Origin: Candidatus Schekmanbacteria bacterium
Lineage (GTDB): Bacteria; CSSED10-310; JACPHN01
Assembly (NCBI GenBank): GCA_016188575.1
Contig: JACPHN010000010.1
Location: 1-64,000, forward strand
DNA length: 64,000 nucleotides
Direction of reading: 5' to 3'
Shown here: in pieces, positions 8,511 to 17,542 of the stretch
Position numbering within the stretch: the first letter of the stretch is position 1
Layout of the letters: each line of letters starts with the position of its first letter
Program-made: the position numbers and the translations under genes
Notes under the pieces: model-generated
Databases searched by the model: none
What the model saw: only the letters and a program-made list of their open reading frames with translations
Told to the model about the DNA's origin: nothing

Positions 8511-9692
8511 CTACGCCACCACGCGAGGCCGCCGCTCAGCGGCGGCGACCTTCTCCAGCGGCAACCGGACGCGGAACATCGAGCCCTCACCAGGCGCGCT
8601 GGTGACTTCCATTCTCCCGCCGTGCGCCGCGACGATGTGGCGAGCGATGGACAGGCCCAGGCCAGTCCCTGGAATCGCGTCACGCGTCGCTCGCGATCGA
8701 CAGAACGGGTCGAAGATCCGCTCCAACTCGTCAGCCGGGATTCCAAGCCCGCGGTCGACAACCTCGATCACCGCGTCGACGCCATCGGATTCGACAGCCA
8801 CGCCAACCTCCGCGCCGCCCGGGGAGTACTTCAGAGCGTTGCCAATAAGGTTGTCCAGCACCTGCAGGATCCGCTGCTCGTCGCACGGCAGCGCCAGCGG
8901 CGCGGAAGGTAGGGAAAGCGCGATATCGCGACCACGGGAGGCCTGCCGGTGGACCTCCACCGCTTCACTCACGAGCGCGCTCAGATCGTGTGTCCGCAGC
9001 CGTAGATCAAGCGCACCGGCCTCGGCACGAGCCACGTCGAGCAGGTCGCCGGCCAGGCGGTTCATCCGCCCCACCTGGCGGGTGATGACGCTGGTAAGCC
9101 TGGACACCTCCGACGCTCCCTGAACGCTCGGGTCGTCGAGCAGGTCCGCCGCCGTCTGGATCGTGCCGAGGGGGCTGCGCAAGTCGTGCACGACCGCGGC
9201 CAGCATCTGGAGCTGGGACTCGCGCTGCCGCGGCAGCGTGGCGGCCACTTCGTTGAACACCACCAAAACCTCCCGGACTTCGCGCGGCCCAAGCTCGGGT
9301 ACCCGGACGTCGAGCGCCCCATGACCAAAGCGCGTCACCGCTTCCCGGAGGAGAGACAGCGGCCGGGCAATCAGGGCCCTGCCAAGCAGGGTAATTCCCG
9401 GCACCGCCGACACCAGGAGGCCGGCGGCCGACACAGCGGCGGCGGTAGCCAGGTCGTCATGTCCAAGCACCAGGCTTTCCTCCTCCTCCGCCAGTCGGCG
9501 ATCGAGCTCGATGAGGCGGCTGAGGTCGTTAATCGCGCTCTGCCGGGCCGCTGTTGCCTCTCGATCGCCGCCTCCGGCAGCCGGTAATCCGCGCCGCCGC
9601 ACCGCGGCCAGATAGTTGTCGACGTGGCGGCGAACGCTAGCGATCAACGCCTCTTCTCGCTCACTGCGCGCGTTCCCGGGCGCGGATGGCAA
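8511..9692 (-). CDS. HAMP sensor histidine kinase, apparently lacking its first membrane helix
   Basis: A 393-residue frame. A helical N-terminal segment is followed by one membrane helix (about 82-108), HAMP (about 108-160), the H-box VVHDLRSPLGT (about residue 167) and a HATPase_c domain with NLIGNALKYSP, DRGLGIP and GTGLGLS. It should autophosphorylate on the H-box histidine in response to an unknown signal. The only available start is a weak TTG at 9692, directly after an in-frame stop. Kinases of this layout normally begin with a membrane helix before the sensor segment, so the 5' end looks truncated or frameshifted. No response regulator is adjacent. Confidence 0.75.
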   Translation of the reverse strand: MPSAPGNARSEREEALIASVRRHVDNYLAAVRRRGLPAAGGGDREATAARQSAINDLSRLIELDRRLAEEEESLVLGHDDLATAAAVSAAGLLVSAVPGITLLGRALIARPLSLLREAVTRFGHGALDVRVPELGPREVREVLVVFNEVAATLPRQRESQLQMLAAVVHDLRSPLGTIQTAADLLDDPSVQGASEVSRLTSVITRQVGRMNRLAGDLLDVARAEAGALDLRLRTHDLSALVSEAVEVHRQASRGRDIALSLPSAPLALPCDEQRILQVLDNLIGNALKYSPGGAEVGVAVESDGVDAVIEVVDRGLGIPADELERIFDPFCRSRATRDAIPGTGLGLSIARHIVAAHGGRMEVTSAPGEGSMFRVRLPLEKVAAAERRPRVVA

Positions 9693-9789
9693 TCAGCCAC
9701 GGTCTCGGCTATCTTCAAGAGTGACGCCGCGCCGCCACACCCATCCCGTGGCGCCGCGGCTGCGATCACCGGTAGCGAGGAGGGAGCAG

Positions 9790-10749
9790 ATGCAGTACCG
9801 GCGGCTTGGTGGCACCGGCCTACAGGTATCGGTCATTGGCTTTGGAGGCGCGGCGGTGAGCGGCGCGAGCGGCGGCTATGGCTTTGGGGACATCGCGGAG
9901 AAAACCGCGCACGCGCTCCTGCTCTCTGCCTACGAGCAGGGCATCACCCTGTTCGACACCGCGCCGATCTATGGATATGGCGAATCCGAGCGTCGCTTCG
10001 GCAAGGCCCTGGGCGCGGTGCGGGACAAGGTCGTGATCGCGTCAAAGTGCGGTGTGTGCTTCGACGCCCGCAAGCGAGTTGCCATCGACAACCGCCCTGA
10101 CGTGGTGCGCCGCATGCTCGAGCAGAGCCTTCGCGACCTCGACAGCGACTACATCGACATCTATCTGGTGCACTGGCCCGATCGCAAGACGCCCATCGAG
10201 GCGACCGTGCAAGCGCTCGCGGCGGCGCGGGAACGCGGGCAAGTCCGTCACATCGGCCTGTCGAACTGCAGCACCGAGGACATCCGCCGCGCGCTCGCGG
10301 TCGCCCCGATCGCCGTGCTGCAGCACGAGCACAATCTGTTTTCACGAGAGGCCGCGCGCGCGGTGCTGCCGTTGGCGGCCGAGCAAGAGCTGGGATTCAT
10401 GGGCTATGGAACACTGGACAAAGGCATCCTTACCGGCCGGGTTACGGCCGACCGCGCCTTCGAGAGCTGCGACGTCCGGGCGAGCGCGCCGTGGTGGACG
10501 CGCGCGGACCGTTCCACCAAATACGCGGCGATGCGCGAGATTGCCGGCCTGCTGGCCACCGCCGGGCACACGGGGCTCGAGCTCGCGCTGGCGTCCGCGC
10601 TGGCTTTGCCCACAGTGTCTACGGCGCTGTGCGGCATGAAGTCGGAGCAACAGGTGCGCGCGTGCGTCGCGGCGCTTGCTCACCTGCCGCCGGCCGAGGT
10701 GGTGGAGAGCGCGGCGGCCGCGGCGGCCGCGGCGGGCGCCTGCTCGTAG
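9790..10749 (+). CDS. Aldo/keto reductase
   Basis: A 319-residue NAD(P)H-dependent oxidoreductase with the AKR barrel. The catalytic tetrad is readable: Asp in LFDTAPIYGYGESE, Tyr in the same motif, Lys in VVIASKCG and His in IYLVHWPD. The C-terminal GLELALASALALPTVSTALCG corresponds to the cofactor-binding end of the barrel. AGGAGG is 6 bases upstream of the ATG. The protein ends in an alanine-rich tail. It starts about 100 bases from the divergent histidine kinase. Substrate cannot be predicted. Confidence 0.88.
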   Translation: MQYRRLGGTGLQVSVIGFGGAAVSGASGGYGFGDIAEKTAHALLLSAYEQGITLFDTAPIYGYGESERRFGKALGAVRDKVVIASKCGVCFDARKRVAIDNRPDVVRRMLEQSLRDLDSDYIDIYLVHWPDRKTPIEATVQALAAARERGQVRHIGLSNCSTEDIRRALAVAPIAVLQHEHNLFSREAARAVLPLAAEQELGFMGYGTLDKGILTGRVTADRAFESCDVRASAPWWTRADRSTKYAAMREIAGLLATAGHTGLELALASALALPTVSTALCGMKSEQQVRACVAALAHLPPAEVVESAAAAAAAAGACS

Positions 10750-10768
10750 GCGTGGGGTGCGCAGGTGT

Positions 10769-10907
10769 CCTGAATCCACCGCCTGTGCGACTGCGAGCTG
10801 CGCGGAAAGGGCATCACGAAGACCCCCACCTCACCTCCCCCCGCGCGGGGGGAGGACCAGGGAGGCGGGCGCGGTCACCCTGGCGCCGAGCAAGCGGTGG
10901 ATTCAGG
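10769..10907. repeat. MITE-like 139-bp element with 14-bp perfect terminal inverted repeats
   Basis: The left end CCTGAATCCACCGC (10769-10782) is matched perfectly by GCGGTGGATTCAGG (10894-10907). A 22-bp GC palindrome lies in the middle (10834-10855). Related copies occur at 841-933 and 12748-12901. There is no coding capacity. This fits a small non-autonomous palindromic element (MITE or REP-like). It fills most of the gap between the aldo/keto reductase and the kinase gene. Confidence 0.75.
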
Positions 10908-10983
10908 CGATAGCGCGTGTCGGGTGCCGCATGATATAGTGGCGTTGGCATAGTGTCCCAAGTTCCGGCGCCGGTGTAAGGGC

Positions 10984-12708
10984 ATGGAGGCGGCTACCAA
11001 CACAGACGAGCGCGTGCGGTCGGCGCAGCAACTCGATGAAATCCGCGCGTTTTTTGGACCGGAGACGCGCATCGGCCGGAAATATGAGCTCGTCGAGTTC
11101 ATAGGTGCTGGCTCCATGGGGGTGGTTTGCCGCGCGCGGGATGCCTTCATCGGGCGCGAGGTCGCCATCAAGTCGATCAACCTCGCGATTGACGATCCCG
11201 AGCTCCTCGCGCAGCTTCGCGAGCGGTTTCCCCGGGAGGCGCGCGCCACCGGAGCGCTCAACCATCCCAACATCGTCACCGTCTACGAAGCCGGCGAGGA
11301 GCTCGGGCGATACTACATCGTCATGGAGTACCTCCGGGGCGTCACGCTGAAGGATCTCGCGAATCGCCCCGAGCCATTGCCGATTCGCAACGTCATCTCC
11401 TTCATCCGCCAGATTGCCGAGGCGCTCGACTACTCGCACGAACGACACATCGTGCACCGCGACATCAAACCCGAAAACATCATCATCGTGGATGGAACCG
11501 TCGCGAAGCTGACGGATTTCGGCATCGCCAAGGTGCTCTCTTCCACTATCGCCGATGTGACGCGTGGCGACCGCATTCTGGGAACCCCAAGTTACATGGC
11601 GCCGGAGCAAGTCAAGGGGCTGTCCATCGACAGCAGGACCGACTTGTTCAGCCTCGGCTGCGTCTTCTACGAGCTGCTCACGGGGCGCAAGCCGTTCCAG
11701 CAGAGCAGCATCGGTGCGGTGCTGATCTCGATCATCTCCGAGGATCCCGCGTGGCTGGGAGCCATCGACCCGCGATTCCCGAAGGCGTTTGACGCTCTCC
11801 TCAAGCGGATGCTGGCCAAGAACCCCGCCGACCGCATCCAGTCGGCGCGCGAGCTGGTCGTGGCGCTGGACGAGCTGCCGGCCGAAGCGCTCGCTCAGGA
11901 AGTCGATGCGTTGCGCAGCGAGCAGTTTGCGAGCCGGCAGGAGCACGCAGAGCGTAAGCGGCGACCGCGCAGCGCCCCGGTGTCAACCGAAAAAACGCTC
12001 CAGCGCGATACCCCCCCGCCGGCAGCGGTTGAACCCACGCGGCAGCTCAAGTTGACGGACAGCATGGCAAACGAGCTGCGCGTCGCGTATCGCCAGGGGG
12101 CGATCGACTACAGCGAGCAGCGATGGGAGCAAGCCGCCGTGCAGATGCGAACGGTCTTGCGGCTCAATCCCGACCACGAGCTCGCCAAGCAGTTTCTGTC
12201 GCTGGCGGAGCGGCGGATGGAGCTCGAGGCGCAGGCGGCGCCGCTCCCCTCGCAATTCGAGGACACGGTCACCAAGCTCCCCCGAGTCCACGTCGAACCG
12301 GCACCGCAGCCGGCCTCCGAGGCCTCTTCGCCTGTGGCGGCCAAGGCCTCTCCTTCGCCCACTTCCGCGCGGCGCGGCAGGCCCTGGGCGGTAGCGATCG
12401 CTCTCTTGGTGGCGATCATCGTGGTCGTTGCCTTCGTGCTGCTCGGGCCCCGGCGCCCCACCGACAACCTGAGCAACTCGGGATCCTCTTCTCCCGGGAC
12501 CCAGGCCGAGCGCGACGCGCCGGAGCCTCCGAGGGGATCGCGCGCCTGGATTGATAGCCACTTCCAGCGGGCGAAGGCATGTTACGAATCCGGCGATGAT
12601 CTGTGCTTTGTTCGCGAGATCGAGCTGGTGCTCGATGCCGACCCGCAGCACGAGCAGGCGCGTGACTACTTGCAGCGATTTTGGCCAGGGCGCTCTACCG
12701 CCAAGTAG
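10984..12708 (+). CDS. Membrane-anchored Ser/Thr protein kinase (PknB-like)
   Basis: 574 residues. The eukaryotic-type kinase domain spans about 32-300: glycine loop FIGAGSMGVV, Lys in EVAIKSI, catalytic loop HRDIKPEN, DFG in LTDFGIAK, and GTPSYMAPE. All key residues are present, so it should be active. A Pro/Arg-rich linker, a TPR-like helical stretch (about 360-410), a second low-complexity linker and a single membrane helix (about 468-490, WAVAIALLVAIIVVVAFVLL) follow. The C-terminal about 80 residues would be periplasmic and contain two cysteines (ACYESGDDLCF) and a TPR-like pattern. The TATAGT at 10935 may be a -10 element, but no good -35 is visible. Confidence 0.92.
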   Translation: MEAATNTDERVRSAQQLDEIRAFFGPETRIGRKYELVEFIGAGSMGVVCRARDAFIGREVAIKSINLAIDDPELLAQLRERFPREARATGALNHPNIVTVYEAGEELGRYYIVMEYLRGVTLKDLANRPEPLPIRNVISFIRQIAEALDYSHERHIVHRDIKPENIIIVDGTVAKLTDFGIAKVLSSTIADVTRGDRILGTPSYMAPEQVKGLSIDSRTDLFSLGCVFYELLTGRKPFQQSSIGAVLISIISEDPAWLGAIDPRFPKAFDALLKRMLAKNPADRIQSARELVVALDELPAEALAQEVDALRSEQFASRQEHAERKRRPRSAPVSTEKTLQRDTPPPAAVEPTRQLKLTDSMANELRVAYRQGAIDYSEQRWEQAAVQMRTVLRLNPDHELAKQFLSLAERRMELEAQAAPLPSQFEDTVTKLPRVHVEPAPQPASEASSPVAAKASPSPTSARRGRPWAVAIALLVAIIVVVAFVLLGPRRPTDNLSNSGSSSPGTQAERDAPEPPRGSRAWIDSHFQRAKACYESGDDLCFVREIELVLDADPQHEQARDYLQRFWPGRSTAK

Positions 12709-12747
12709 CCCTTCTTCCCCGCCGCAACCGGCAAGTCACGGCGCTTC

Positions 12748-12901
12748 TCTGAATCCACCGCCTCGTCGATTGCAGGCCGCGCGGACTCTCCTCCCCCGCA
12801 AGGGCAGGAGGGACGGCATTCGCGCTCGGACAGGACGGAGCCGCTTCCTGTCCCCCTCCCCTCGCTTGCGGCGGGAGGGTCGGGGAGCGGTGGGCTTCAG
12901 G
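12748..12901. repeat. MITE-like repeat, 154-bp copy with terminal inverted repeats
   Basis: The left end (12748-12761, CTGAATCCACCGC) and right end (12887-12901, GCGGTGGGCTTCAGG) are near-perfect inverted repeats of the same sequence that bounds the 10769-10907 element. The interior has two GC-rich hairpin arms. The right terminus reaches into the sensor gene and contains its stop codon. Confidence 0.7.
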
Positions 12902-14433
12902 CTTCCTCGGAAGCCGGGACGGCCACCACCTCGATCAGCCCGACCAGCACCAGGCGCCGCAGGATGGCGTAGGTTTCCGGCTCGCCGAGCTCCGCTTCGA
13001 GCACGACGGAGCGCACCGTGGCCCCACCGGCCACCAGAGCCAGGACCCGCGACTCGTCAACCGTCAGGCGAAAGATCGTCTCCTCACTTGGGGTTCGCGA
13101 CCCGCACAACTGCATGTCCGGGTTCGGAAACATCTCCTTGGCTCGCCTGGCTTCGTCGAGGCGCCGCGCCGAATCCACCAGCAGCTCCTGCCATGACTTC
13201 GTGATCGTCCGCGGTCCGGTATAAACGGTTGGGGTAAATTTGAACTGGCCATCGTCCCAGGCGAACATCTCTTCGATGGCCGACACTCCCTGTGCCTGGC
13301 CGAGCACTGCATGAGCGATGTCTCCGTTGACGATGACCACCTGGCCCCGCGAGGATCCGTTGCTCAGCTCGAGGACGCCCGACTGCTCGGATGATGCAAT
13401 CATCTGAATGAGGTCCGGAAGCGCAAACAACCCGAGCTCTCCCTCCATGGCCATCGCCCGCGTGGCGATTTCCTTCACGCGGTGCTGCAAAGATACGCGC
13501 ATCGACTCAAAGGCAGTGGCCAGTTGGCCGATTTCTCCTTCCTGAGTGACGGCAACCGGCTTGTCGAGCCGCCCCATAGCAATGGCGGCGGTGTCCGCAA
13601 TGAGGCGGTCTATCGGTACGGCGATCTCCCGGCGCACCCCGCGTGCGACGAGCGCCACCAGTGCCATGAGCGAAACGGTCATGAGGCCGACCAATACGCC
13701 GATTCTGCGATCGAGCCCCGTGAAGCTGTCGGTGCTGAGCCCCAGTCGTATCGTCCCCCCGGAGCGGCCCACGTGCAGCTTGAACGGCGTCGCCACCTCC
13801 AGGATCTCCTTGCCGATTACCTCGTCGACGTAGGTCGACAAGGTCGCGTCGGCGCCAACCATAGCGCCCACCAGCGCCGTCGGCTCAGGGTCGGCGGGAA
13901 TGCGCACGCCGGCGTAGTTGTTCGCGCTCGCCGCCAGCGTCCTGCCGTTGTTGCCCACGATCAGTGCGTAGACGACGTCGCGGCGACCGCGAATGTCGGC
14001 CAGGAGCGCGGTCAGCTCTGCGCTCCGGTTTCCCCTGAGCAGCGCCGCACACTTGATCGCGAAGCTCTTGGCGAGCTTCGCGGCGATCGTTTCCTGCACC
14101 CCGATCTCCCGATCCGCCGGGATCTTCAGGCCGATACGGAGCACCCCGAGACGCTCGCCGCCGCTGCCCACCGTTCAGGATCACGCCGAAGACGATGTCG
14201 GCGGACACGACCGCCTCGCTCAGCGACCGCACCAGGAACTCGGTGTCATTGCCGGCGAGCGCGTTGCGGCAAACGGGCGACAGCAGCTTGGCCATGAATA
14301 TGGCATGATCATAGAGCATGTCTTCAAGCCGCCGTTGATTCGCTGACCAGATGAATCCGTTGAGCAACGGGATGAACAGGAGAACGACGAGCAGTCGCAC
14401 GGCGACGCTTCGGGATATCGAGCCAGCTCGCAT
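12897..14433 (-). pseudogene. HAMP-DUF4388 membrane sensor, split by a frameshift
   Basis: Likely start ATG 14433 (MRAGSISRSVAVRLLV), with an N-terminal membrane helix, an extracytoplasmic sensor region (YDHAIFMAKLLSPVCRNALAG), a second membrane helix (IGVLVGLMTVSLMALVALVA), HAMP and a C-terminal DUF4388/PatA-type domain (GELGLFALPDLIQMIASSEQSGVLEL). The frame breaks near 14170-14176. FGVILN ends in one frame, and GSGGERLGVLRIGLK continues in the next as if one base were extra. Either two pieces are made from the GTG at 14171, or the gene is inactive or mis-sequenced. DUF4388 proteins are known in signalling of myxobacteria and cyanobacteria. The stop codon lies in a dispersed repeat. Confidence 0.75.
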
Positions 14434-14745
14434 GCGCTCCGGCACCTTCGTAGAATGATGTTGCTCGCCGGGATCACGGCACCTGCCGCGTCCCGCCTCT
14501 GCCGTCGCGCGCGACCTCGGCCGGCGCGCCGGCTCCCAGTCGAGCCGTTGCGTCAAAAACAGTTTCTATTTATGATGCCACGCACTTCCGTGCAAGCTCG
14601 CCCTGAATCAGAGCGGAGGCCGCCTCCGCCTTGACGACCCTGCCGGGCCGCGCCGGAGATGAAGCTGTTGCCGCTGTGTGGACACCCATTGACGCCAGAC
14701 CGCCGCGCCCTGGAGCGGTCGACTCTCATTCGCGGGAGGTTGCCT
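14434..14745. other. Divergent intergenic region
   Basis: About 310 bases between the sensor gene and the ATP-grasp operon. It holds an unusually AT-rich patch (14552-14580) within GC-rich surroundings, with the promoter listed separately. I see no convincing small gene or RNA in the rest. Confidence 0.5.
14548..14576 (+). promoter_or_regulatory. Putative sigma70-type promoter of the ATP-grasp operon
   Basis: TTGCGT (14548-14553), a 17-base spacer and TATGAT (14571-14576). The -10 differs from consensus at one position and the spacing is optimal. Transcription would start near 14583, about 160 bases before the GTG start, leaving a long leader. Confidence 0.5.
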
Positions 14746-16176
14746 GTGATCGTCAAGCGCATTGCCATTCTTGCCTCCTATGACTGGAGCATGCGGCATG
14801 CCATGGCCGATTTTCTCGACTTCGTCGATCCTGTCGTGCGCTACCGTGGGAAGGAATACAAGATCGAGCTCACCCGCGTCAAGGCAGTCCCGGTCCTTTG
14901 CGGGAAGGACCTGCGCGACGTCGCCGACTTTGTAGTCGACCGCACCACGCACTGGAGCGAGTACTATCGCAACTGGGCTCACCAGGCGATGAACTCGGGA
15001 TTGCAACTGGCCAACAATACGTACACGTTCTTCAACTACAACAAGCATACGACCTACGACATCATGGCTCGCGCCATGCATCCCGCCGACCGCTTCCCCA
15101 CCACGGTGCTCTTGCCGTCGTTTGGCCCGACCACCAGCGACCACTATGCTCACGAGCGCTGGGTAGCACAGCAGGAAGCTCTGATCGAGAACACCAAATT
15201 CGGCTGGGATCCCAACCGCAAGGAGGTCGATTTCGCCGCGGTGGAGAAAGAACTGGCCGATCACGATCGCCACACTCGTGCCGCAGCCAGAATGCGCCGC
15301 GACTTCTACCCTCCGGGCGACTTCCTGCGGGAGACCATGGAGAAGGTCTTTGGAAACAAGTACCCCGTCTTCCTGAAAAAGACCGAGGGAGGCGGCGGCT
15401 CCGACGTCCACAAGATCAGCAACCTGGAGGAGCTCTACCAGAAATACGACGCGACGGGCGGGCGCTCGTTCCACCTCCAGGAAGGAATTCTCGATTTCGA
15501 CATCTTTATTCGCTGCATGGCGATAGGGCCATTGGTCCTTCCCATGAAATATCTTCCCGATTCGCCTCTCCACCAACATTATAGCCCAGACAAGCCACGA
15601 TATGATCGCAAGGTGATATCGCGGCTCGTTAACTACGTGAAGTTTATTAACTCCTACCATAGATGGACGTACAACAGCTATGAGTCGTTGATTCGAAACG
15701 GGCAAATCCACCCCATAGACTTCGCGAATGGGTGCCCGGACAGCCACTTTACGTCACTCCACGTACATTTCCCGTGGTTGATCGTGAGCCTCCTGAAGTG
15801 GCTATCGTTCTGTGCCATTACTGATAAAGATATGCGCATGGACATGGAACATATGCGCTACTTCAAAGTTCTCAACGATCCCAACATACCACAGATCGAA
15901 AAATACGAGTTCTGTGCCAGGGCGAGTGAGGAGTACTTTGAAACAGAGAAGTTCATGGATTTTTGCGCCGAGAACTTCTCTGACCTCGAGGAGAGAATGA
16001 TCGCGTTCTACGACGAGAAGTTAGACGAGATCATTGGCCATGCGATTGAATGGAGTAGCTTCCCGCTTAACGAACACGACTACTTCTTCCGCCACTACAA
16101 GGAGATGATGGATACCATATTCCGCCCGAATGCGCGCGCCTATCTCACCGACGCGATCTTCGACGACGAGGCTTGA
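14746..16176 (+). CDS. ATP-grasp-like ligase family protein
   Basis: About 476 residues from the GTG at 14746, which has GGGAGG 6 bases upstream. The segment FLKKTEGGGGSDVHKI (about 215-230) resembles the glycine-rich lid of ATP-grasp enzymes. HPIDFANGCPDSHFTSLH later could supply metal-binding Asp/Asn residues as at the end of an ATP-grasp site. Such enzymes couple a carboxylate to an amine or thiol using ATP. The overall family is not one I can name. From about 15550 the gene becomes noticeably AT-richer than its 5' half. Its stop overlaps the ATG of the next gene (TGATG), implying coupled translation. Confidence 0.55.
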   Translation: MIVKRIAILASYDWSMRHAMADFLDFVDPVVRYRGKEYKIELTRVKAVPVLCGKDLRDVADFVVDRTTHWSEYYRNWAHQAMNSGLQLANNTYTFFNYNKHTTYDIMARAMHPADRFPTTVLLPSFGPTTSDHYAHERWVAQQEALIENTKFGWDPNRKEVDFAAVEKELADHDRHTRAAARMRRDFYPPGDFLRETMEKVFGNKYPVFLKKTEGGGGSDVHKISNLEELYQKYDATGGRSFHLQEGILDFDIFIRCMAIGPLVLPMKYLPDSPLHQHYSPDKPRYDRKVISRLVNYVKFINSYHRWTYNSYESLIRNGQIHPIDFANGCPDSHFTSLHVHFPWLIVSLLKWLSFCAITDKDMRMDMEHMRYFKVLNDPNIPQIEKYEFCARASEEYFETEKFMDFCAENFSDLEERMIAFYDEKLDEIIGHAIEWSSFPLNEHDYFFRHYKEMMDTIFRPNARAYLTDAIFDDEA

Positions 16177-17234
16177 TGCGCAAGCGCAAGGCGGCGCTCG
16201 TCGGTGGAGGTCGCATCGCCGACCTCCACGTCGGCGGCTATCGCGACAACGCGTGGGCTGAGCTTCATGCCGTTTGCGACATCCGCCCGGAGGTCGCGCG
16301 CCGGCGCGCGGCGGAATGGGGGTGCCCGGTCTTCACCAGCTCCTTTTCGGAGATCCTGGAAAGCGACGAGATCGACATCGTCGAAGTCATCACGCCGCAC
16401 CACCTTCATTGCGAGATGGTCGTCGCCGCGGCGGCGGCGGGCAAGCACGTGTCGGTTCAAAAACCGATGGCCTTGACGCTTGCGGAATGCGACCGCATGA
16501 TTGACGCCTGCCGCCAGGCGGGCGTCAAGCTGCGCGTTTTTGAGAATTTCGTGTTTTATCCTCCCTACGTCCGCGCCAAGGAGCTTCTCGCGGAGGGCGC
16601 CATCGGCGAGCCGTTGACCCTGCGGCTGAGAATCGGCGCCGGCGCGGGCGGCTGGCCGGTTCCCTTGCGCACGTGGTTGTGGCGGCTCCGCGAGGGTCGC
16701 TGTGGTTTCGGGCCGACACTGTTCGATGACGGTTACCACAAATTCTCGGTGGCATGGGATTTTTTTGGCCCGGTGCAGGAGGTCGCCGCGCTCATCGACT
16801 ATTCTCTCGCCTTCGTCGACGCGCCTGCGGCCGTGGTGTGGCGGCACGCGGGCGGCTGCCTCGGCTCGATCGACGCGACGTTCAGCCCCAACTTGACCAT
16901 TGCGTCGAAGTACTATTCCGCGGACGAGCGAGTAGAGATTACCGGCACCGAGGGTGTTTTGTACCTGTCGACCTGTTCGGCGCAGCTCCTGCCAGGCGAG
17001 CCGGCGCTGACTTTGGTGAGAAATGGGCAAGCCCACAGTTTCACGGATCTGAGGTCCGACTGGCAGGCGAGCTTTGTCGATTGCACGAGGCATTTTTCGC
17101 GTGCCGTGGCACTCGACGAAGAGCCTCGCCTGACCGGAGCTCGGGGCCGGGAGGTCGTGCGCTTCGCGATAGGCGCGTATGAGGCAGCGCGGCGCGGCGG
17201 TGGCCCGGTCGAGCTGGAGGAGATCTCGTCGTGA
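16176..17234 (+). CDS. Gfo/Idh/MocA family oxidoreductase
   Basis: 352 residues. The N-terminal Rossmann fold has ALVGGGRIADLHVGGY and ends in a VSVQKPMAL motif, which corresponds to the family's EKP signature (Lys retained, Glu replaced by Gln). ITPHHLHCEMVVAAAAAGK is also typical. The C-terminal alpha/beta domain (VEITGTEGVLYL) supports dimerisation and substrate binding. It probably oxidises or reduces a sugar or amino-acid-like substrate with NAD(P). The start overlaps the upstream stop and its own stop overlaps the next GTG, placing it in the middle of a four-gene translationally coupled operon. Confidence 0.85.
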   Translation: MRKRKAALVGGGRIADLHVGGYRDNAWAELHAVCDIRPEVARRRAAEWGCPVFTSSFSEILESDEIDIVEVITPHHLHCEMVVAAAAAGKHVSVQKPMALTLAECDRMIDACRQAGVKLRVFENFVFYPPYVRAKELLAEGAIGEPLTLRLRIGAGAGGWPVPLRTWLWRLREGRCGFGPTLFDDGYHKFSVAWDFFGPVQEVAALIDYSLAFVDAPAAVVWRHAGGCLGSIDATFSPNLTIASKYYSADERVEITGTEGVLYLSTCSAQLLPGEPALTLVRNGQAHSFTDLRSDWQASFVDCTRHFSRAVALDEEPRLTGARGREVVRFAIGAYEAARRGGGPVELEEISS

Positions 17235-17542
17235 CGGAGCTGCGGGAAACGGTGCCTTGGAACGTCCGCGGGGCGCTTGCGCGGGTCGCCGTGCTCGCGG
17301 TCCGACGCCTTGGCCGCCTGCCAGACGCGACGCTGGCGCGCTGGCTCGCGGTGGCAATGAAAGGTGCGACGCTCCTGCCGTCCGGTACGCCCATTCGGGA
17401 CGGCCTCGCCGAGCTGAGCGCGATCTTTGCGCACCCGGGGGAGGACGCCGCAACAGTCCGCGAGGTGCTGGCGCGTTCCCGTCCGGAGCAGCTCGTGGCG
17501 CTCGTCTATGGCGCGTGGCGGCAGCGCCCGCCGGTGCGCTGA
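17231..17542 (+). CDS. Small hypothetical protein
   Basis: 103 residues, starting at a GTG that overlaps the previous stop (GTGA) and ending in a stop that overlaps the next ATG (TGATG). It is rich in Ala, Arg and Leu, probably all helical, with no membrane segment and no recognised motif. The double overlap supports it being a real gene. It may be a partner or carrier for the enzymes on either side. Confidence 0.6.
   Translation: MTELRETVPWNVRGALARVAVLAVRRLGRLPDATLARWLAVAMKGATLLPSGTPIRDGLAELSAIFAHPGEDAATVREVLARSRPEQLVALVYGAWRQRPPVR

Noticed and set aside
10769-10907. Hairpins as intrinsic terminators or a CRISPR-like array
   Set aside because: The GC hairpins lack T-tracts and are not regularly spaced direct repeats; they belong to a dispersed repeat with terminal inverted repeats. 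No CRISPR array was seen anywhere.
14608-15747. 379-codon minus-strand frame opposite the ATP-grasp-like gene
   Set aside because: No recognisable motif, and the plus-strand frame has a ribosome-binding site, a promoter and coupling to the next gene.
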